From Rhodovibrio sodomensis (GTDB lineage Bacteria; Pseudomonadota; Alphaproteobacteria; Kiloniellales; Rhodovibrionaceae): 64,000 bases of DNA. This document shows positions 1-9,260 of the stretch, piece by piece. Each line of letters starts with the position of its first letter. Positions within the stretch are counted from its first letter, which is position 1. The notes beneath the pieces were generated by a model. That model was not told the origin of the DNA. It saw only the letters and a list, made by a program, of their open reading frames with translations, and ran no database searches. The stretch spans positions 186,001 through 250,000 of the forward strand of contig NZ_NRRL01000001.1 in assembly GCF_016583645.1 (NCBI RefSeq). Direction: 5' to 3'. The position numbers and the translations under genes were made by a program.

Positions 1-138
1 GACCGTCTTTGGGGTGACCCGCTCCACGCCGAAGACCGCCCCGATCGGCGACACCATGAACCGATGCTCCGCCGTCCACCACGACAGCCTCTCGGTATCG
101 GCGACCTTCGCCGGCTCACGATCCCGCTCGGTTACCAT
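1..138 (-). CDS. hypothetical protein, 5' end only (runs off left edge)
   Basis: An open frame on the minus strand starts with ATG at 138 and stays open to the window edge (46 codons). A good Shine-Dalgarno (GGAGAAGG) lies about five bases before the ATG. The visible N-terminus begins MVTERDREPAK and later reads FMVSPIGAVFGVERV. I recognise no family. The start is supported by the ribosome binding site only, and the rest of the gene is outside the window. Confidence 0.45.
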   Translation of the reverse strand, partial: MVTERDREPAKVADTERLSWWTAEHRFMVSPIGAVFGVERVTPKTV

Positions 139-582
139 CCCGACCTTCTCCCGCGCGCCGTCACGGCCTGACGTGTCTTGAGTGTCCGCAACGTCCCGAG
201 TTAGCGCAAACGTAACCTTCCGCTGGTGAGCATGTCAGACCACATCGCCAACGCACGCGATGGCCGTCGACCCGGAAAAGCTCATCCACCTTGCTGCACT
301 TCATATTCGATCAGGGGATCCGCGATCCGCAAGACCCGCTGCCACCGGCGCGTCCGGACCTCGTGTATCGCCGCCTGGAGGGCCAGTATGCCGGCCTGGA
401 TGTCCCACTCGAATACCTCGCTCTGCCTCGCAACGACGCCGGCTGGTGGGCCGGCGGCAAGCCCCACCGCAGACCCGAACACGCCGCGCTGGCCGCACTC
501 ACTGCCGGACGGTCGATCGGCGTCGCGATGGAAGGCACACCCGCCCTGACCTGGATGCACGCCGCCAGCCGGCGTGCCCTGA
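139..582. other. region without a clear gene
   Basis: Several overlapping frames are open here, but none has a convincing start. One plus frame (291 to about 600, TTG start) could be the N-terminal half of the VRR-NUC protein that follows, displaced by a frameshift. Another begins at 260 with MAVDPEKLIHL and then drifts into arginine/proline-rich shadow sequence. I call no gene. Confidence 0.3.
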
Positions 583-1029
583 CCCACCCGGATCGCCCGT
601 GGGCCGTCGGCGCCGCGCCCGCGCGATGGCCCGAAGATCGTCCGCGCCGCAAGCCGCGCCAGCCGGAGCTACGTCACGCGCAGCTTCCGGAAGCTGCGTG
701 GCTCGCTCGACCTGAAGTCTACCCATCGCGCGCTGACGCCGCGGTTCATTTCGGCTTTCCACAAGGCGGCGGCGCCGCAGATGGTGCGCGCCCTTGAGAT
801 CTACCTGACCAACCCGGGCGCCTATCGGTCTGGATGGCCGGACCTGACGGTGATCCGCGGCGATCAGCTCTGGCTGTACGAGGTCAAGACCACCGACCGG
901 CTGAACGAGAACCAGCTCCGGTTCCTGCTCGACATCGCCAAGCCGCTCGGCCTCGGCATGACCGTCCTGCGCCTTCAACCGATCCCGACCGACCGTCAGC
1001 CGTCAAGGCGTCGCTGGTGGCCCTTCTAG
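583..1029 (+). pseudogene. VRR-NUC domain nuclease, 5'-disrupted remnant
   Basis: The frame open from 583 (after TGA at 580) to TAG at 1029 encodes a VRR-NUC fold of the PD-(D/E)XK superfamily. Visible signatures are GWPDLTVI (metal-binding Asp), LYEVKTTD (the E-x-K pair) and LNENQLRFL, the Gln-containing helix typical of the family. These nucleases occur in phages, plasmids and restriction-like systems. There is no plausible start with a ribosome binding site; the only in-frame ATG (781) would leave 82 residues and cut the lead-in helix (RSYVTRSFRKL, THRALTP). The upstream half is probably in another frame (about 291-600), so I read this as frameshifted. Its 3' end overlaps the fkbM remnant tail to tail by 27 bp. 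Confidence 0.5.
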
Positions 1030-1395
1030 CAGGCCCGCCAGGTCCTTGACGGAGGCGCCAGCGACGAAGTCGAGGTTGTGCGGAAGGAATTCCATGGCGA
1101 GGACGCGCAGGCGGCCAAGGCCCTTGGGTCAGCCCCGGAGCGCGGCGACCTCGCTGCCTTCGACGTCCATCAGCGCGACGTCGACGGCTTGCTCGTCGGC
1201 CAGGAGGGCGTCGAGGGTGACGCATTTAACCGTGAAGGTCTCGATCCCGTCGTCACCGTAGTAGAATCTTCGTCGCTTCGGGATGATCTTGACGCCGCCG
1301 ATGTTGTCGCCCGCGATGCCGTGGTCCATCACGATCTCGCCGACGTGGTCGGCGACGGCGGCCTCGATCACTGGCACGCCGCGCGAGACCGGCGT
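1003..1395 (-). pseudogene. FkbM-family methyltransferase, truncated and frameshifted remnant
   Basis: Minus-strand coding similarity covers the middle and C-terminal part of an FkbM SAM-dependent methyltransferase. Visible motifs are VPVIEAAVAD, then VALMDVEGSEVAALRG (the D-x-E-G segment). A stop follows at about 1129. In a neighbouring frame the sequence resumes with KGLGRLRVLAMEFLPHN and ends at TGA (1005-1003). One indel near 1129 therefore separates two pieces of one gene. The N-terminal SAM-binding half is missing: homology stops near 1390, just where an IS200/IS605 tnpB remnant begins on the other strand. It is a dead gene cut by a transposon-associated rearrangement. Confidence 0.6.
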
Positions 1396-1552
1396 CAGCC
1401 TCGACCGGGACATCAACGCGGCACGGGACATCCTGCAGCGGGCGATCGCAGAAACCGAACAAGGGCCCGGGGCGGGCCTCCGGACATCAAGTCAGCGGGT
1501 TGCCGCCTAGCTTGTCCGAGAAGCCGTCGCCTTTAGGCGACGGAGTGCTCAC
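1396..1552 (+). mobile_element. IS200/IS605-family 3' remnant (TnpB C-terminus plus right-end hairpin)
   Basis: The plus frame reads LDRDINAARDIL, the hallmark TnpB C-terminal segment (consensus D-R-D-x-N-A-A-x-N-I-L after the last zinc-ribbon cysteines), and stops at 1508-1510. The right-end hairpin follows at 1524-1543, CCGTCGCC TTTA GGCGACGG, a perfect 8-bp stem typical of IS605-family right ends. Known TnpB systems make the omega RNA from this 3' region, so the scaffold end is present although the nuclease is gone. The left part is lost and replaced by fkbM sequence. Confidence 0.65.
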
Positions 1553-1773
1553 CTCCACGTTCATGGCCTCGCCTCGTTTATGCCTTGTGGTCCGATCGCC
1601 CGCGAAGCCTGTCGCCGGGCGCGTATGCATCGGGTTAATGCCAGCGTGGCGCGCCGCGCACCCCGGCCTCGTTGATCTACCGGCCGCCGCCTGAAAGGCT
1701 GACCTGGCCGGGAGCCAGCACCGAAGCCGGTTCGGACACCACACGCGGACAACAGGGACCCAACGGAACCGAG

Positions 1774-2817
1774 ATGAGCGAGACACCCCGCGACGCCGTC
1801 GAGAAGTTGAAACAAGACACCGCAGCTCAGCTCGACTTCGCCGCCGATCTCAGGACCGCGATCGCCCAGGTTCGCAAGAAGCACGGCCTGGAAACAAGCG
1901 ACACCCCGCGCCACGATATCGAGTACGCCTCGGAGGCGCTGGCCCTCGACTTCGCGTTCCGGCTTGCCGAAACACGCAATGAGGAACTCGACAGCCCTCA
2001 GGACGCTACCGACGCCCAGTTGAACGCCCGCGCGCCGCTGATCTACGACGACCTCCTGGACGCGATCGAGGAGAGCATCGCGTGCGTGCGCCACCACTAC
2101 GCGGCGACCGGCAACGACGTGCTCGTGGCGGCCGCCCTGTGGCGCGAGGAGATCAGCGACCTGTTTGACGAGGCGACCGCCGCGGGCGGGGATGACGAGC
2201 CTGACGCCGGCGACGAGGCCCCTACCCGAGCGCCAGCGGAGCAACTCACCCCCGACGTCCAGTCGCGCATGATCCCCCATCCGGCGCTCAACGTCGATGT
2301 GCCCGCCTTCGCCGATGACGAGACGGTGGAGCAGCTCGCGGCGGACGGGCTCCACGTTGCCTTCGCACGCCTGCACACCGCGATCAACGGCCCGAACGCG
2401 CCGATGCACGGGTGCTGCACCGACCTGCCGGACGCTGTCCTGCTCGCTCTCTACGGTCAGCATGGCCGCCCGGAGGACGGCTTCCAGATCAACCTGCCGA
2501 ACCTCACGATCGACGATCGCGCCAGCGTCTCGGCAATGGCCTGCAGCCTGGCCGTGCTGGTTCACCGGCTGATCACGCCGCTGGCCCATGAGACACGGCA
2601 CCACCTGCACGACGACGACCAGATGACCAGCCAGCGCGACGCCATCACCGCCCTGGCCTTGGTGCCGTGGATCGTTGCCGACGGGCTACAGACCTTCACC
2701 GACGGTGGCGAGCGAAACCTGGTGCAGCACGCGACCACGGCCAGCAAGATCGCCGGCAAGGAGGTCCCGGACGGCATCCGCACGATGCGCGCGCAGGGAT
2801 CACGCCATCATCACTGA
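1774..2817 (+). CDS. hypothetical protein, 347 aa
   Basis: I do not recognise a family. I chose ATG 1774 (MSETPRDAVEKL) because the 34 residues before it in the same frame are low-complexity and proline/arginine-rich; the ribosome binding site (GGAAC) is weak. The protein is acidic and mostly helical. A disordered acidic linker near residues 160-190 (GGDDEPDAGDEAP) separates two halves. The second half has MHGCCTDLPDAV and a His-rich helix, HETRHHLHDDD, that could bind metal, but there is no recognised active site. It faces the minus-strand pair at 2848-5905 tail to tail. Confidence 0.75.
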   Translation: MSETPRDAVEKLKQDTAAQLDFAADLRTAIAQVRKKHGLETSDTPRHDIEYASEALALDFAFRLAETRNEELDSPQDATDAQLNARAPLIYDDLLDAIEESIACVRHHYAATGNDVLVAAALWREEISDLFDEATAAGGDDEPDAGDEAPTRAPAEQLTPDVQSRMIPHPALNVDVPAFADDETVEQLAADGLHVAFARLHTAINGPNAPMHGCCTDLPDAVLLALYGQHGRPEDGFQINLPNLTIDDRASVSAMACSLAVLVHRLITPLAHETRHHLHDDDQMTSQRDAITALALVPWIVADGLQTFTDGGERNLVQHATTASKIAGKEVPDGIRTMRAQGSRHHH

Positions 2818-2847
2818 CGCGCGCACCCGCCCCCTGCGGACAAGGGG

Positions 2848-4353
2848 TTACCAGAACAGCTGCTCGCCATCCCCGCGAGAGCGACGCCCGTTCGCCTGGG
2901 CGCGCTTGCGCTCGCCGACCTCGCGCTGAAGCGCGCTGCAAGCCTCGCCGCTGGCTTGAGCCGCCTTGCTGATCGCGTTGCGCGCACTGCCGATCGCCCG
3001 CGTGCCGTGCCAGTACTCCAGACGCTCCTGATCGTCGTTACCGATCTCCGGCACCAGGCCGTGAAGCGCCTCCAGCTCGTCTTCCATGAAGCCTGCTTCC
3101 TGCTCGCGGTGCAGGTGGTTCATCACCGCTGCGGCCTCGTTCAGGCCGTAGCTCTGCTTCCCTCTGGCCAGCTGGTGAAGGTCGGCGGCCTTGGTCCGGT
3201 AGTATTGGCGGGCACCGACATCGGTGGATGCCCCCGCCATAACCTCGCAGATCGTTGCCGCCTCGGTGACGAGATCCGGCGCCTCGCGCGACGCCTCGCC
3301 GACCGCGCTGTCAATATCGCGCTCCCGGTACATCCTGCACGCCCTGGAATAGTCCACCATCAGCATCTGGCCGACATGCGAAGGCATCTGGTCGACGTGG
3401 CGATGAACGCGAACCTCCTGCAACGCGAAGGCTGTGCCCAGCACGTCAATCTCACCCTCAACGTCGCCGCCCTTGGCACTCACCGCCCCGGCGCGCTCCA
3501 GGTACCAACGGTTGAGCTTGTCGCCCGCGTGGGCACGCGCAAACACCTCCAGGTCGTCCTGGCCCGCCTCCGCCACCTCGAACCCGTAACCGGCACCCAC
3601 GGCCTTCAGAGCCAGCTCCCCCGCCGTCTCCGCGCGCAGGTGCAGCCGGGCCAACATCTCCTCGCCGCCGTTCTCCAGGGTGCGCGGCAGCTGAGCCATC
3701 CGGGTACACTGGATCGCCGTCACGCGCCCGACACCGCGCACCAGCTCATTATTCAGGGCATGGAAGTCCCGCACCGCGCCGTCGAACTGCCCGCCGCTCG
3801 CGTCATCGCCGCGGTCGAAGCCGAAAGCATTGGCGGTTCCGTGGACCGCATCACCCTCGATCCGCATCAGTCGCTCGAGATTGTCGTCGCCGTACGTCAG
3901 GGAGGGGTTGATCACGAGCGCCTCGTCCGGCTGCTCCATCGCGGTGCGCCAGACGTGGTTTGCGAACAGCGCCGATGTTTGAAAGGGGTCGTCGACGCCG
4001 CCCTGGGCGCCGGCGATGCGCAGCTGCGTCTGATCCACCAGATCGACCCGATCGCAGCGGAACCCCATCAGCCGGGGTACATCACCGCGGTCGAGCATGT
4101 GCACCGTGGCGCTGCCGTCGCCCCACAGCTCGAAGTCGGGCTCCACGTCCAGCGACACGAAGGCGGCCGCCGGGGTCTCGCGATCCGGTCCGAGCGCCAT
4201 GCAGGTCCGCCAGTCGCCCCCATCGGCAATCCGATCCCGCGCGCCGTCCGGCTGGAGCGCGAGCAGCGCCCCGTCCTCGCTCTTGACGTCGGCGGCCCGG
4301 ATAACCCGACGGCTGTCGTCCTCGAGGTCTACGATGTAATCGATCGCGTCCAT
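2848..4353 (-). CDS. hypothetical protein, paralogue of the 4490-5905 gene
   Basis: The likely start is ATG 4353 (MDAIDYIVDLEDD) after GGAAAG; upstream in-frame sequence lacks protein-like character. The 501-aa product is soluble. Residues 1-130 resemble the N-terminus of the next gene upstream: both begin with a short strand-rich segment containing DGALLAL / EGALLLS, then WRTCMALGPD / WWDCIAVAPD, then DFELWGDGSATVHMLD / DFELAVTVHAVD. The remaining 370 residues are helical with no motif I know. The two genes are 136 bp apart and co-oriented, so they are probably co-transcribed tandem paralogues. Function unknown. Confidence 0.75.
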   Translation of the reverse strand: MDAIDYIVDLEDDSRRVIRAADVKSEDGALLALQPDGARDRIADGGDWRTCMALGPDRETPAAAFVSLDVEPDFELWGDGSATVHMLDRGDVPRLMGFRCDRVDLVDQTQLRIAGAQGGVDDPFQTSALFANHVWRTAMEQPDEALVINPSLTYGDDNLERLMRIEGDAVHGTANAFGFDRGDDASGGQFDGAVRDFHALNNELVRGVGRVTAIQCTRMAQLPRTLENGGEEMLARLHLRAETAGELALKAVGAGYGFEVAEAGQDDLEVFARAHAGDKLNRWYLERAGAVSAKGGDVEGEIDVLGTAFALQEVRVHRHVDQMPSHVGQMLMVDYSRACRMYRERDIDSAVGEASREAPDLVTEAATICEVMAGASTDVGARQYYRTKAADLHQLARGKQSYGLNEAAAVMNHLHREQEAGFMEDELEALHGLVPEIGNDDQERLEYWHGTRAIGSARNAISKAAQASGEACSALQREVGERKRAQANGRRSRGDGEQLFW

Positions 4354-4489
4354 CTTTCCGGCCCTACTGTTCAACGGCTGTCTCCACCGCGGATATGGCA
4401 GCCGGACGCCACACTGCTCGCGATCGCCCCGAATACAAGGCTCGGTGATGTCTGGAAAGCAAGATCGACAACATCGGGAAGCCGTCCGC

Positions 4490-5905
4490 TCAACCGGACG
4501 CGCGCATCTGGGCGCCCGCGCTCGATGCAACCGCCCGCCGGATCGGGCCGAAGGCCTCGGCCGCGGCCATCACGGCACCGTAGGCGTCTTCCAGAAAATC
4601 GACCCAGTGCGAGACGAGGTCATGGTCGGGATCGCCCGCCATCAGGGCCGGCTCGGCCCGAAAACTCCGCGTTGGAGTGCTTTCCCACCCGCGCACGATC
4701 TCGGTCATCATCACTTCCGCGCGGTTCAAGCTCCGCTGATCGCCCGCGCCGGCGGGGCCGAGCAGGCTTAGATGCCGCTTCACCTCACCACGCACCTCGG
4801 ATGCCGGCAACGGACCCAGAGCATCCAGGTAGATCAACGCGAGCGCCCGGGCATCGCAGAGCAGGTCCTGCTGCGTCTGCGGTCGACGCGGCTCAGGCAC
4901 TGTCTGGGCGCGCGCGAACCGCTTGGCGGCAACACGGGCATTCGCCCACAGCACATCCAGGACACGCGCCGGCATGCCCTCGCAGTAGTGGTGGGCACCC
5001 CGTTCGATCAGTGCCCAGGCGCATGCTTCCTGAGAGATCTGGTGCCCCGAGACCTCGCGCATCCGCCAGCTATCGTTGACCAGCCCGACATACCAACGAC
5101 CAACCATGTAGCGCACCCGAGCTTGCGCCAGCCGGTGCGCCAGCGCCCGCTCCCGCTCCGGGATCTTGTCCGCGCGCCCGTACCCGACCAGGCCCAGCGC
5201 GCAGAACGCCAGCTCCTCGCTCTCATCGAGAAGGCGATACAGCTTCGCGCGCTCCGAGCCAGGCGCCTCGCGGATCCAGATCGCAAACCGGAGGCGATGA
5301 CCGAGGACCTCCTCGGGCACCGGATGGCTCAGCTCGCTCTGGAGTTCACAACAGGCGGCCAGCGCCCCCACGAACCGACGCGGCAACCAGCTGTTTCGAT
5401 CCATCCCGAACGCGCGCGCGGCCTTCTGGATCGCACTGGCCTCGGCCCCAGCAACGCCTCCCGCGGCCGGCGCGCGGCTCCAGCCGATCGTCTCGCGATT
5501 GCTGTCCCGGAAGCTCCGCCAAGCAGGTGGCGCGAAGACAGCGATCACCGCGTCGTCGTTGGCACCCCAGGTCTCGAGCTTCAGGGCGTGCTCGCAGCAG
5601 CTGGCCTGCCGGCAGTCGAAGGACCAGAGCCGGCTTGCCCCGTCGGGATCCACCGCGTGAACCGTCACCGCCAGCTCGAAGTCATCGACCTCGCGTCCCG
5701 GCGGGAGAAGTGCCGCCGCCTCCAGGATCGGGGTGCCGTCCGGGGCAACGGCGATGCAGTCCCACCACGCCTCCTCCCGCGCGAACACGCGCCGGTTGCC
5801 CTCCGCTCCCGACAGTAGGAGTGCGCCCTCCTCGATCTCGACGGCGGACGCGGACAGCTGTTCGCGTCGACCGTCCTGGAACCGAATTCGATAGAGATTT
5901 TCCAA
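4490..5905 (-). CDS. hypothetical protein, paralogue of the 2848-4353 gene
   Basis: The 471-aa frame begins with TTG at 5905 (first residues after the initiator: ENLYRIRFQDG). An in-frame TGA lies two codons upstream, which fixes the start to this TTG or a CTG beside it. The N-terminal 130 residues match the downstream neighbour in pattern (EGALLLS, WWDCIAVAPDG, DFELAVTVHAVD, SRLWSFDCRQ). The C-terminal 330 residues are helical and rich in Arg, Ala and Trp (GRWYVGLVNDSW, GHQISQEACAWAL). No catalytic motif is evident. The N-terminal module may be a shared beta-rich recognition domain; that is inference from the alignment. Confidence 0.75.
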   Translation of the reverse strand: MENLYRIRFQDGRREQLSASAVEIEEGALLLSGAEGNRRVFAREEAWWDCIAVAPDGTPILEAAALLPPGREVDDFELAVTVHAVDPDGASRLWSFDCRQASCCEHALKLETWGANDDAVIAVFAPPAWRSFRDSNRETIGWSRAPAAGGVAGAEASAIQKAARAFGMDRNSWLPRRFVGALAACCELQSELSHPVPEEVLGHRLRFAIWIREAPGSERAKLYRLLDESEELAFCALGLVGYGRADKIPERERALAHRLAQARVRYMVGRWYVGLVNDSWRMREVSGHQISQEACAWALIERGAHHYCEGMPARVLDVLWANARVAAKRFARAQTVPEPRRPQTQQDLLCDARALALIYLDALGPLPASEVRGEVKRHLSLLGPAGAGDQRSLNRAEVMMTEIVRGWESTPTRSFRAEPALMAGDPDHDLVSHWVDFLEDAYGAVMAAAEAFGPIRRAVASSAGAQMRASG

Positions 5906-6076
5906 CAGTCACCCACACGGTTGGCCGGTTATCGCGGCACGCGAAGCGACACCGATTCACCCTCCAAGGCTCGCGCCAAGAGGTGAACAATTGGTTCCCG
6001 CCGGTGATCGGCCCGAGCCTTGTGCCCGACACCCGCAACGCGCCAAGATCAGATTGCGATTAAGGCGGAGGCTTCC

Positions 6077-6808
6077 GTGACGCGCAGCTGGGCTGAGACA
6101 GCGACCGATGCCGAGGCCGAACGCCAGGGACAGGCATTCTGGCGACAACTCAGGACGGATGTTCAACAGGGCACCTTCTGGGCCGACGAGATCAAGCAGC
6201 TCCACGGCGACCCGCCGGCGCGCCTGGAAAAGGCGATGCAGAACCTACCCCTGCCGGCGGCCTTCCGGGAGGCCGCCGTGGCTCTGCGGGCGATGATCCG
6301 CACCAAAAGGAAGAATGGCGAGGACTGGGACCAGGAACTCGGCCTGCTCTATTGGCTGGCGGCCATCGACAGCTTCCGCCTGGACCGCTCCGAACGCCTG
6401 AACCAGCCCGGCTTCAACGTCATGAGTTCGATCCCCGCACGCCGCCTCTTCGAGCTGCCGTTCGATTACGACACACTCGGCTATCGCCACCTCACCCTGC
6501 TCAAAAAGACCGACGTGAAGTGGCTTCGCGAACGCTTTGGCGAACCCCGGAATCACACGACCCTGAACGCGCTGCACCCCGAGGTCTGGCGGGAATACGA
6601 GGACAAGACAGCCGAGCAGCAAGCCCGGGAGCGCGACCGACTGCACCAGGACCTCGGCCGGCTTTCCGAAACGGTGCACGCCCGCCCCGGGATGCCAGAC
6701 GATGCCGCCGCCCCCCGCGCGGGCAACAAAACCCCGCGCGCGAGCCAGCTCGCGCGCTGGATCCTGATCGCCTTCGTCCTGCTGATCCTCCTGCTTGTAC
6801 TCCTTTAG
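6077..6808 (+). CDS. hypothetical tail-anchored membrane protein, 243 aa
   Basis: I chose GTG 6077 because AAGGCGGAGG sits five bases upstream; an ATG 19 codons earlier has no ribosome binding site. Most of the protein is cytoplasmic and helical, with a Trp/Tyr-rich central segment (LGLLYWLAAIDSF) and a conserved-looking stretch ending in LKKTDVKWLRERFGEP. Residues 221-243 form one C-terminal transmembrane segment (ARWILIAFVLLILLLVLL) directly before the stop, so the protein should be tail-anchored in the inner membrane. I recognise no family. Confidence 0.75.
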   Translation: MTRSWAETATDAEAERQGQAFWRQLRTDVQQGTFWADEIKQLHGDPPARLEKAMQNLPLPAAFREAAVALRAMIRTKRKNGEDWDQELGLLYWLAAIDSFRLDRSERLNQPGFNVMSSIPARRLFELPFDYDTLGYRHLTLLKKTDVKWLRERFGEPRNHTTLNALHPEVWREYEDKTAEQQARERDRLHQDLGRLSETVHARPGMPDDAAAPRAGNKTPRASQLARWILIAFVLLILLLVLL

Positions 6809-6990
6809 CGCGCGGTCCGCGGCATGATCGGTTGGCGCGGTTGCCGCAGGAGGAGCGCCCGGCTCAGGCAGGCGCCAGCTTCATTACTCCCTTAATCGCC
6901 AGACCACCGGGATATGGGTGCTGGCCGCCCGGCGTGGACGCGACGGCGGTGCTGATATGCTCGAAAATCGATGAACCTGAAGGCGCCCGA

Positions 6991-7731
6991 TCAACCAGCG
7001 AGGCCAGTGCCAGCGCAGCCGCCCGTGAGGCCAGCATGCTCCGCGAGCCCGCTACGATCGCCGGGCCCGGCACCGCGCATCCGCTGGTCCTGCAGAACGC
7101 GCTCCACCTCGACCAGCACCTCACCACGCGCATCCGCCGGCACCGCCAGCAGGTCAGCGCAGACCTGGCGCAGAGAATAACCGGGGCGGTCCGGCCGGTG
7201 CGGCTCCTCGATCACCACGGGCGGCTCGCTGGCAAAATCGGTGTCGGCCGCATAGCCCATCAGGCTCGCGATCGCCGACCCGGCGAAAACCGTCCGCGCA
7301 TCGCGCATCACCCGCGGCAGATGATCGGGACTGGAGACCAGCGCCAGCCGCGCGATCCCCGCCTCCTCAAGCGCCGGCAGGACACCGCGCAGCTCGCCGA
7401 GCGTGCTGCCGCAGGCCCCAGGCACGAACCAGCTGCGCTCGAACAGCACCGCGCGGGCCTGCGCGCCCTCATCCTGATGGAAGGCCTGGAAACGACCGAG
7501 CTCCCCCGCCCGCCGGACCAGTTCACCGTGGATCATGTCCGGCGCGTAGGCCCGGTGGCCCGCCTTGGCCCCGCCGCAGCCAAACACCACGGCTTCGGCG
7601 TTCAGCTCGATCGCGGCCTTCAGGGCTGCCGGACCGCGGCCCATCTCCCGCGGCGCCCGCCCCCAGCAAACCCACTCCCAGCCCGGCGCTCCAGGGTGAT
7701 ACCCATGCAAGAATACGGCTAGGCCGCCCAT
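6991..7731 (-). CDS. DUF218 / YdcF-like protein
   Basis: The start is ATG 7731 (MGGLAVFLHGYHP) with GGGAG six bases upstream. The 246-aa product has the Rossmann-like layout of the DUF218 (YdcF/SanA/ElyC) group: a glycine turn after a strand (AVVFGCGGAK), then GSTLGELRGVLPALEEAG, corresponding to the ST-x-x-E-N region, then LALVSSPDHLPRVMRDA, corresponding to the VTS-x-x-H-x-x-R segment. YdcF binds SAM in E. coli; the substrate of most members is unknown. No membrane anchor is present, unlike SanA or ElyC. The last 25 residues are Gly/Ala-rich and atypical. It is co-oriented with 7852-8979 upstream. Confidence 0.6.
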   Translation of the reverse strand: MGGLAVFLHGYHPGAPGWEWVCWGRAPREMGRGPAALKAAIELNAEAVVFGCGGAKAGHRAYAPDMIHGELVRRAGELGRFQAFHQDEGAQARAVLFERSWFVPGACGSTLGELRGVLPALEEAGIARLALVSSPDHLPRVMRDARTVFAGSAIASLMGYAADTDFASEPPVVIEEPHRPDRPGYSLRQVCADLLAVPADARGEVLVEVERVLQDQRMRGAGPGDRSGLAEHAGLTGGCAGTGLAG

Positions 7732-7851
7732 CCTACGCTCCCGTTCCATTCGCCCGAGGCGACGCGAGAGGATGTGGAGGCGAAAGAACCGTCGCGCTCG
7801 CCGACGCAACGGACCATCCGCGGCGCAGGAAATGACCGGCAGGCCCAACGC

Positions 7852-8979
7852 TCAGGCCAGCACGCTACCGATCGGCAAGCGCGGCTTGTCCTCCATGGTC
7901 GCCGCGACCCGCTCCCACAGGCTCTCGCCCTCCGGGCTGAGGCTGCCGAAGGCGCTGGGCCAGATGCGCTCGCGCGCCCAGGAGTTGTTGGTTGGATCGC
8001 ACCGGTCGATCACCTTCGTCACGAACCCTGGCAGCCCCTCCGTGCGCGCGCGCTTCGGCTGGCTGAACTTGCGGTGAAGACCGGTCTGCGCGGCGATATG
8101 CGCGTATCCAGCGGCGGCGTGCCGGTAGACGTCGAGATCCTCCCCGGTCACCTCGTCGAGGCCGATCGGATAGCCCAGTGCGAGCGCCGAGCGCGCCATC
8201 ATCTTCTCACGGATCAGTGTGATCAGCTCCAGCTGGGCGCCGATCACCTCGTCCTGCGCCGGGAACAGCGAGTCATGGTCGATGAAGGTGCGCAGACGCA
8301 GCACCGGCTGGTATCCGGGGTCCGTGAGACGGTCGTGATAGAGGCGCCGGCGGTCCTGGACCAGCCGCTCGATCCCGGGCTTGGGCTGGTAAATGCCGGA
8401 CAGGTAACCGGCCGCCGCCCCGCCCAGCATCGGTACGCTGGCGTTCAGGGTCCGGGGCACCATCCCGGTCGCCATCGTGCGCATCCAGAGCATCGCCAGG
8501 ATCGTCGCATCCTCGAGCGGCCCGACCAGCATCTCCGGCCGCGCCCCCTCCCCGACCATGCGCATGATCAGCCGCTCGACGAGGTGCGAGCTCATCAGCA
8601 CCGGCGACACCCAGCTGCGCATCAGCAGCCGGCGGGCGGTCACGTCCACCTCGTAATTCATGATGCCGTACTCCGGACGTGCGTCCAGCGGGTAATCGCC
8701 CGCCACCAGCATGCGCACCCGGAGCTGCCCGGGATCGTCCGCGGTCATCTCCTGCGACACGACCTCGGTGACCGTGGGGATCTGGGTCATCGCCCGGCGC
8801 AGGGCGGACAGCGCCGGATTGAAGTCCAAAGGCCGGTTCCGGCGGCCCTTGCGGCCGCGCGCGACGATCTGCCGCGCAAAGGCTGCCCAGGCCGCGCTCG
8901 CAGTCTCCGCGTCCCGCCGCGTCTCCTCCAAGACGCGCCGCGCCAGTCCGCGCGCGTATCGCTCGTCGACCCCGGCCAT
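7852..8979 (-). CDS. hypothetical protein, 375 aa
   Basis: ATG 8979 (MAGVDERYARGLARRV) is preceded by AAGGAGGG at good spacing; 31 more in-frame codons upstream look non-coding. The protein is helical and Arg/Met-rich (MLVAGDYPLDARPEYG, LVERLIMRMVGEG, DATILAMLWMRTMATGM) with a moderately hydrophobic middle but no clear membrane helix. The C-terminal part contains LRTFIDHDSLFPAQDEV and NNSWARERIWPSAFG. I recognise no family. It lies 120 bp upstream of the YdcF-like gene in the same direction and diverges from the MazG-like gene at 9261. Confidence 0.75.
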   Translation of the reverse strand: MAGVDERYARGLARRVLEETRRDAETASAAWAAFARQIVARGRKGRRNRPLDFNPALSALRRAMTQIPTVTEVVSQEMTADDPGQLRVRMLVAGDYPLDARPEYGIMNYEVDVTARRLLMRSWVSPVLMSSHLVERLIMRMVGEGARPEMLVGPLEDATILAMLWMRTMATGMVPRTLNASVPMLGGAAAGYLSGIYQPKPGIERLVQDRRRLYHDRLTDPGYQPVLRLRTFIDHDSLFPAQDEVIGAQLELITLIREKMMARSALALGYPIGLDEVTGEDLDVYRHAAAGYAHIAAQTGLHRKFSQPKRARTEGLPGFVTKVIDRCDPTNNSWARERIWPSAFGSLSPEGESLWERVAATMEDKPRLPIGSVLA

Positions 8980-9079
8980 CGGCCTGCCCTCCTTTCCTTG
9001 CGAAGGAGATGGGTTCGCCCGCACCAATCGCGCCTGCGCCACCTCGGCCGGGGTCCCCAGCAAGCCATGCATATGAGAA

Positions 9080-9105
9080 CGCCCCCGGCCAGCCAGCCGG
9101 GGGCG
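9080..9105. promoter_or_regulatory. perfect inverted repeat between divergent genes
   Basis: CGCCCCCGGC (9080-9089) and GCCGGGGGCG (9096-9105) form a perfect 10-bp stem with a 6-base loop, in the 280-bp gap between the minus gene at 8979 and the plus gene at 9261. No gene ends here, so it is not an obvious terminator. It may lie in the leader of the minus-strand transcript. Role unknown. Confidence 0.35.
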
Positions 9106-9260
9106 CCTTGCGGCCCGGTCCGGGCCGATACTCCCGATAAGGGGGATCAGGAATTACCGCAGGCCGTACGGTCGCTTCCGCCCCCATCTTCGCTCACGAG
9201 GAGCCCGATTACGCTCCCTAGCGACACCGAAAGCGCGGCGAACCAACCACGAGGGCAGAC

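Noticed and set aside
2956..5079. 707-codon open frame on the plus strand
   Set aside because: It is antisense to the paralogue pair; its composition (Arg/His/Pro/Leu) is typical of a GC-rich shadow frame and it joins two unrelated genes.
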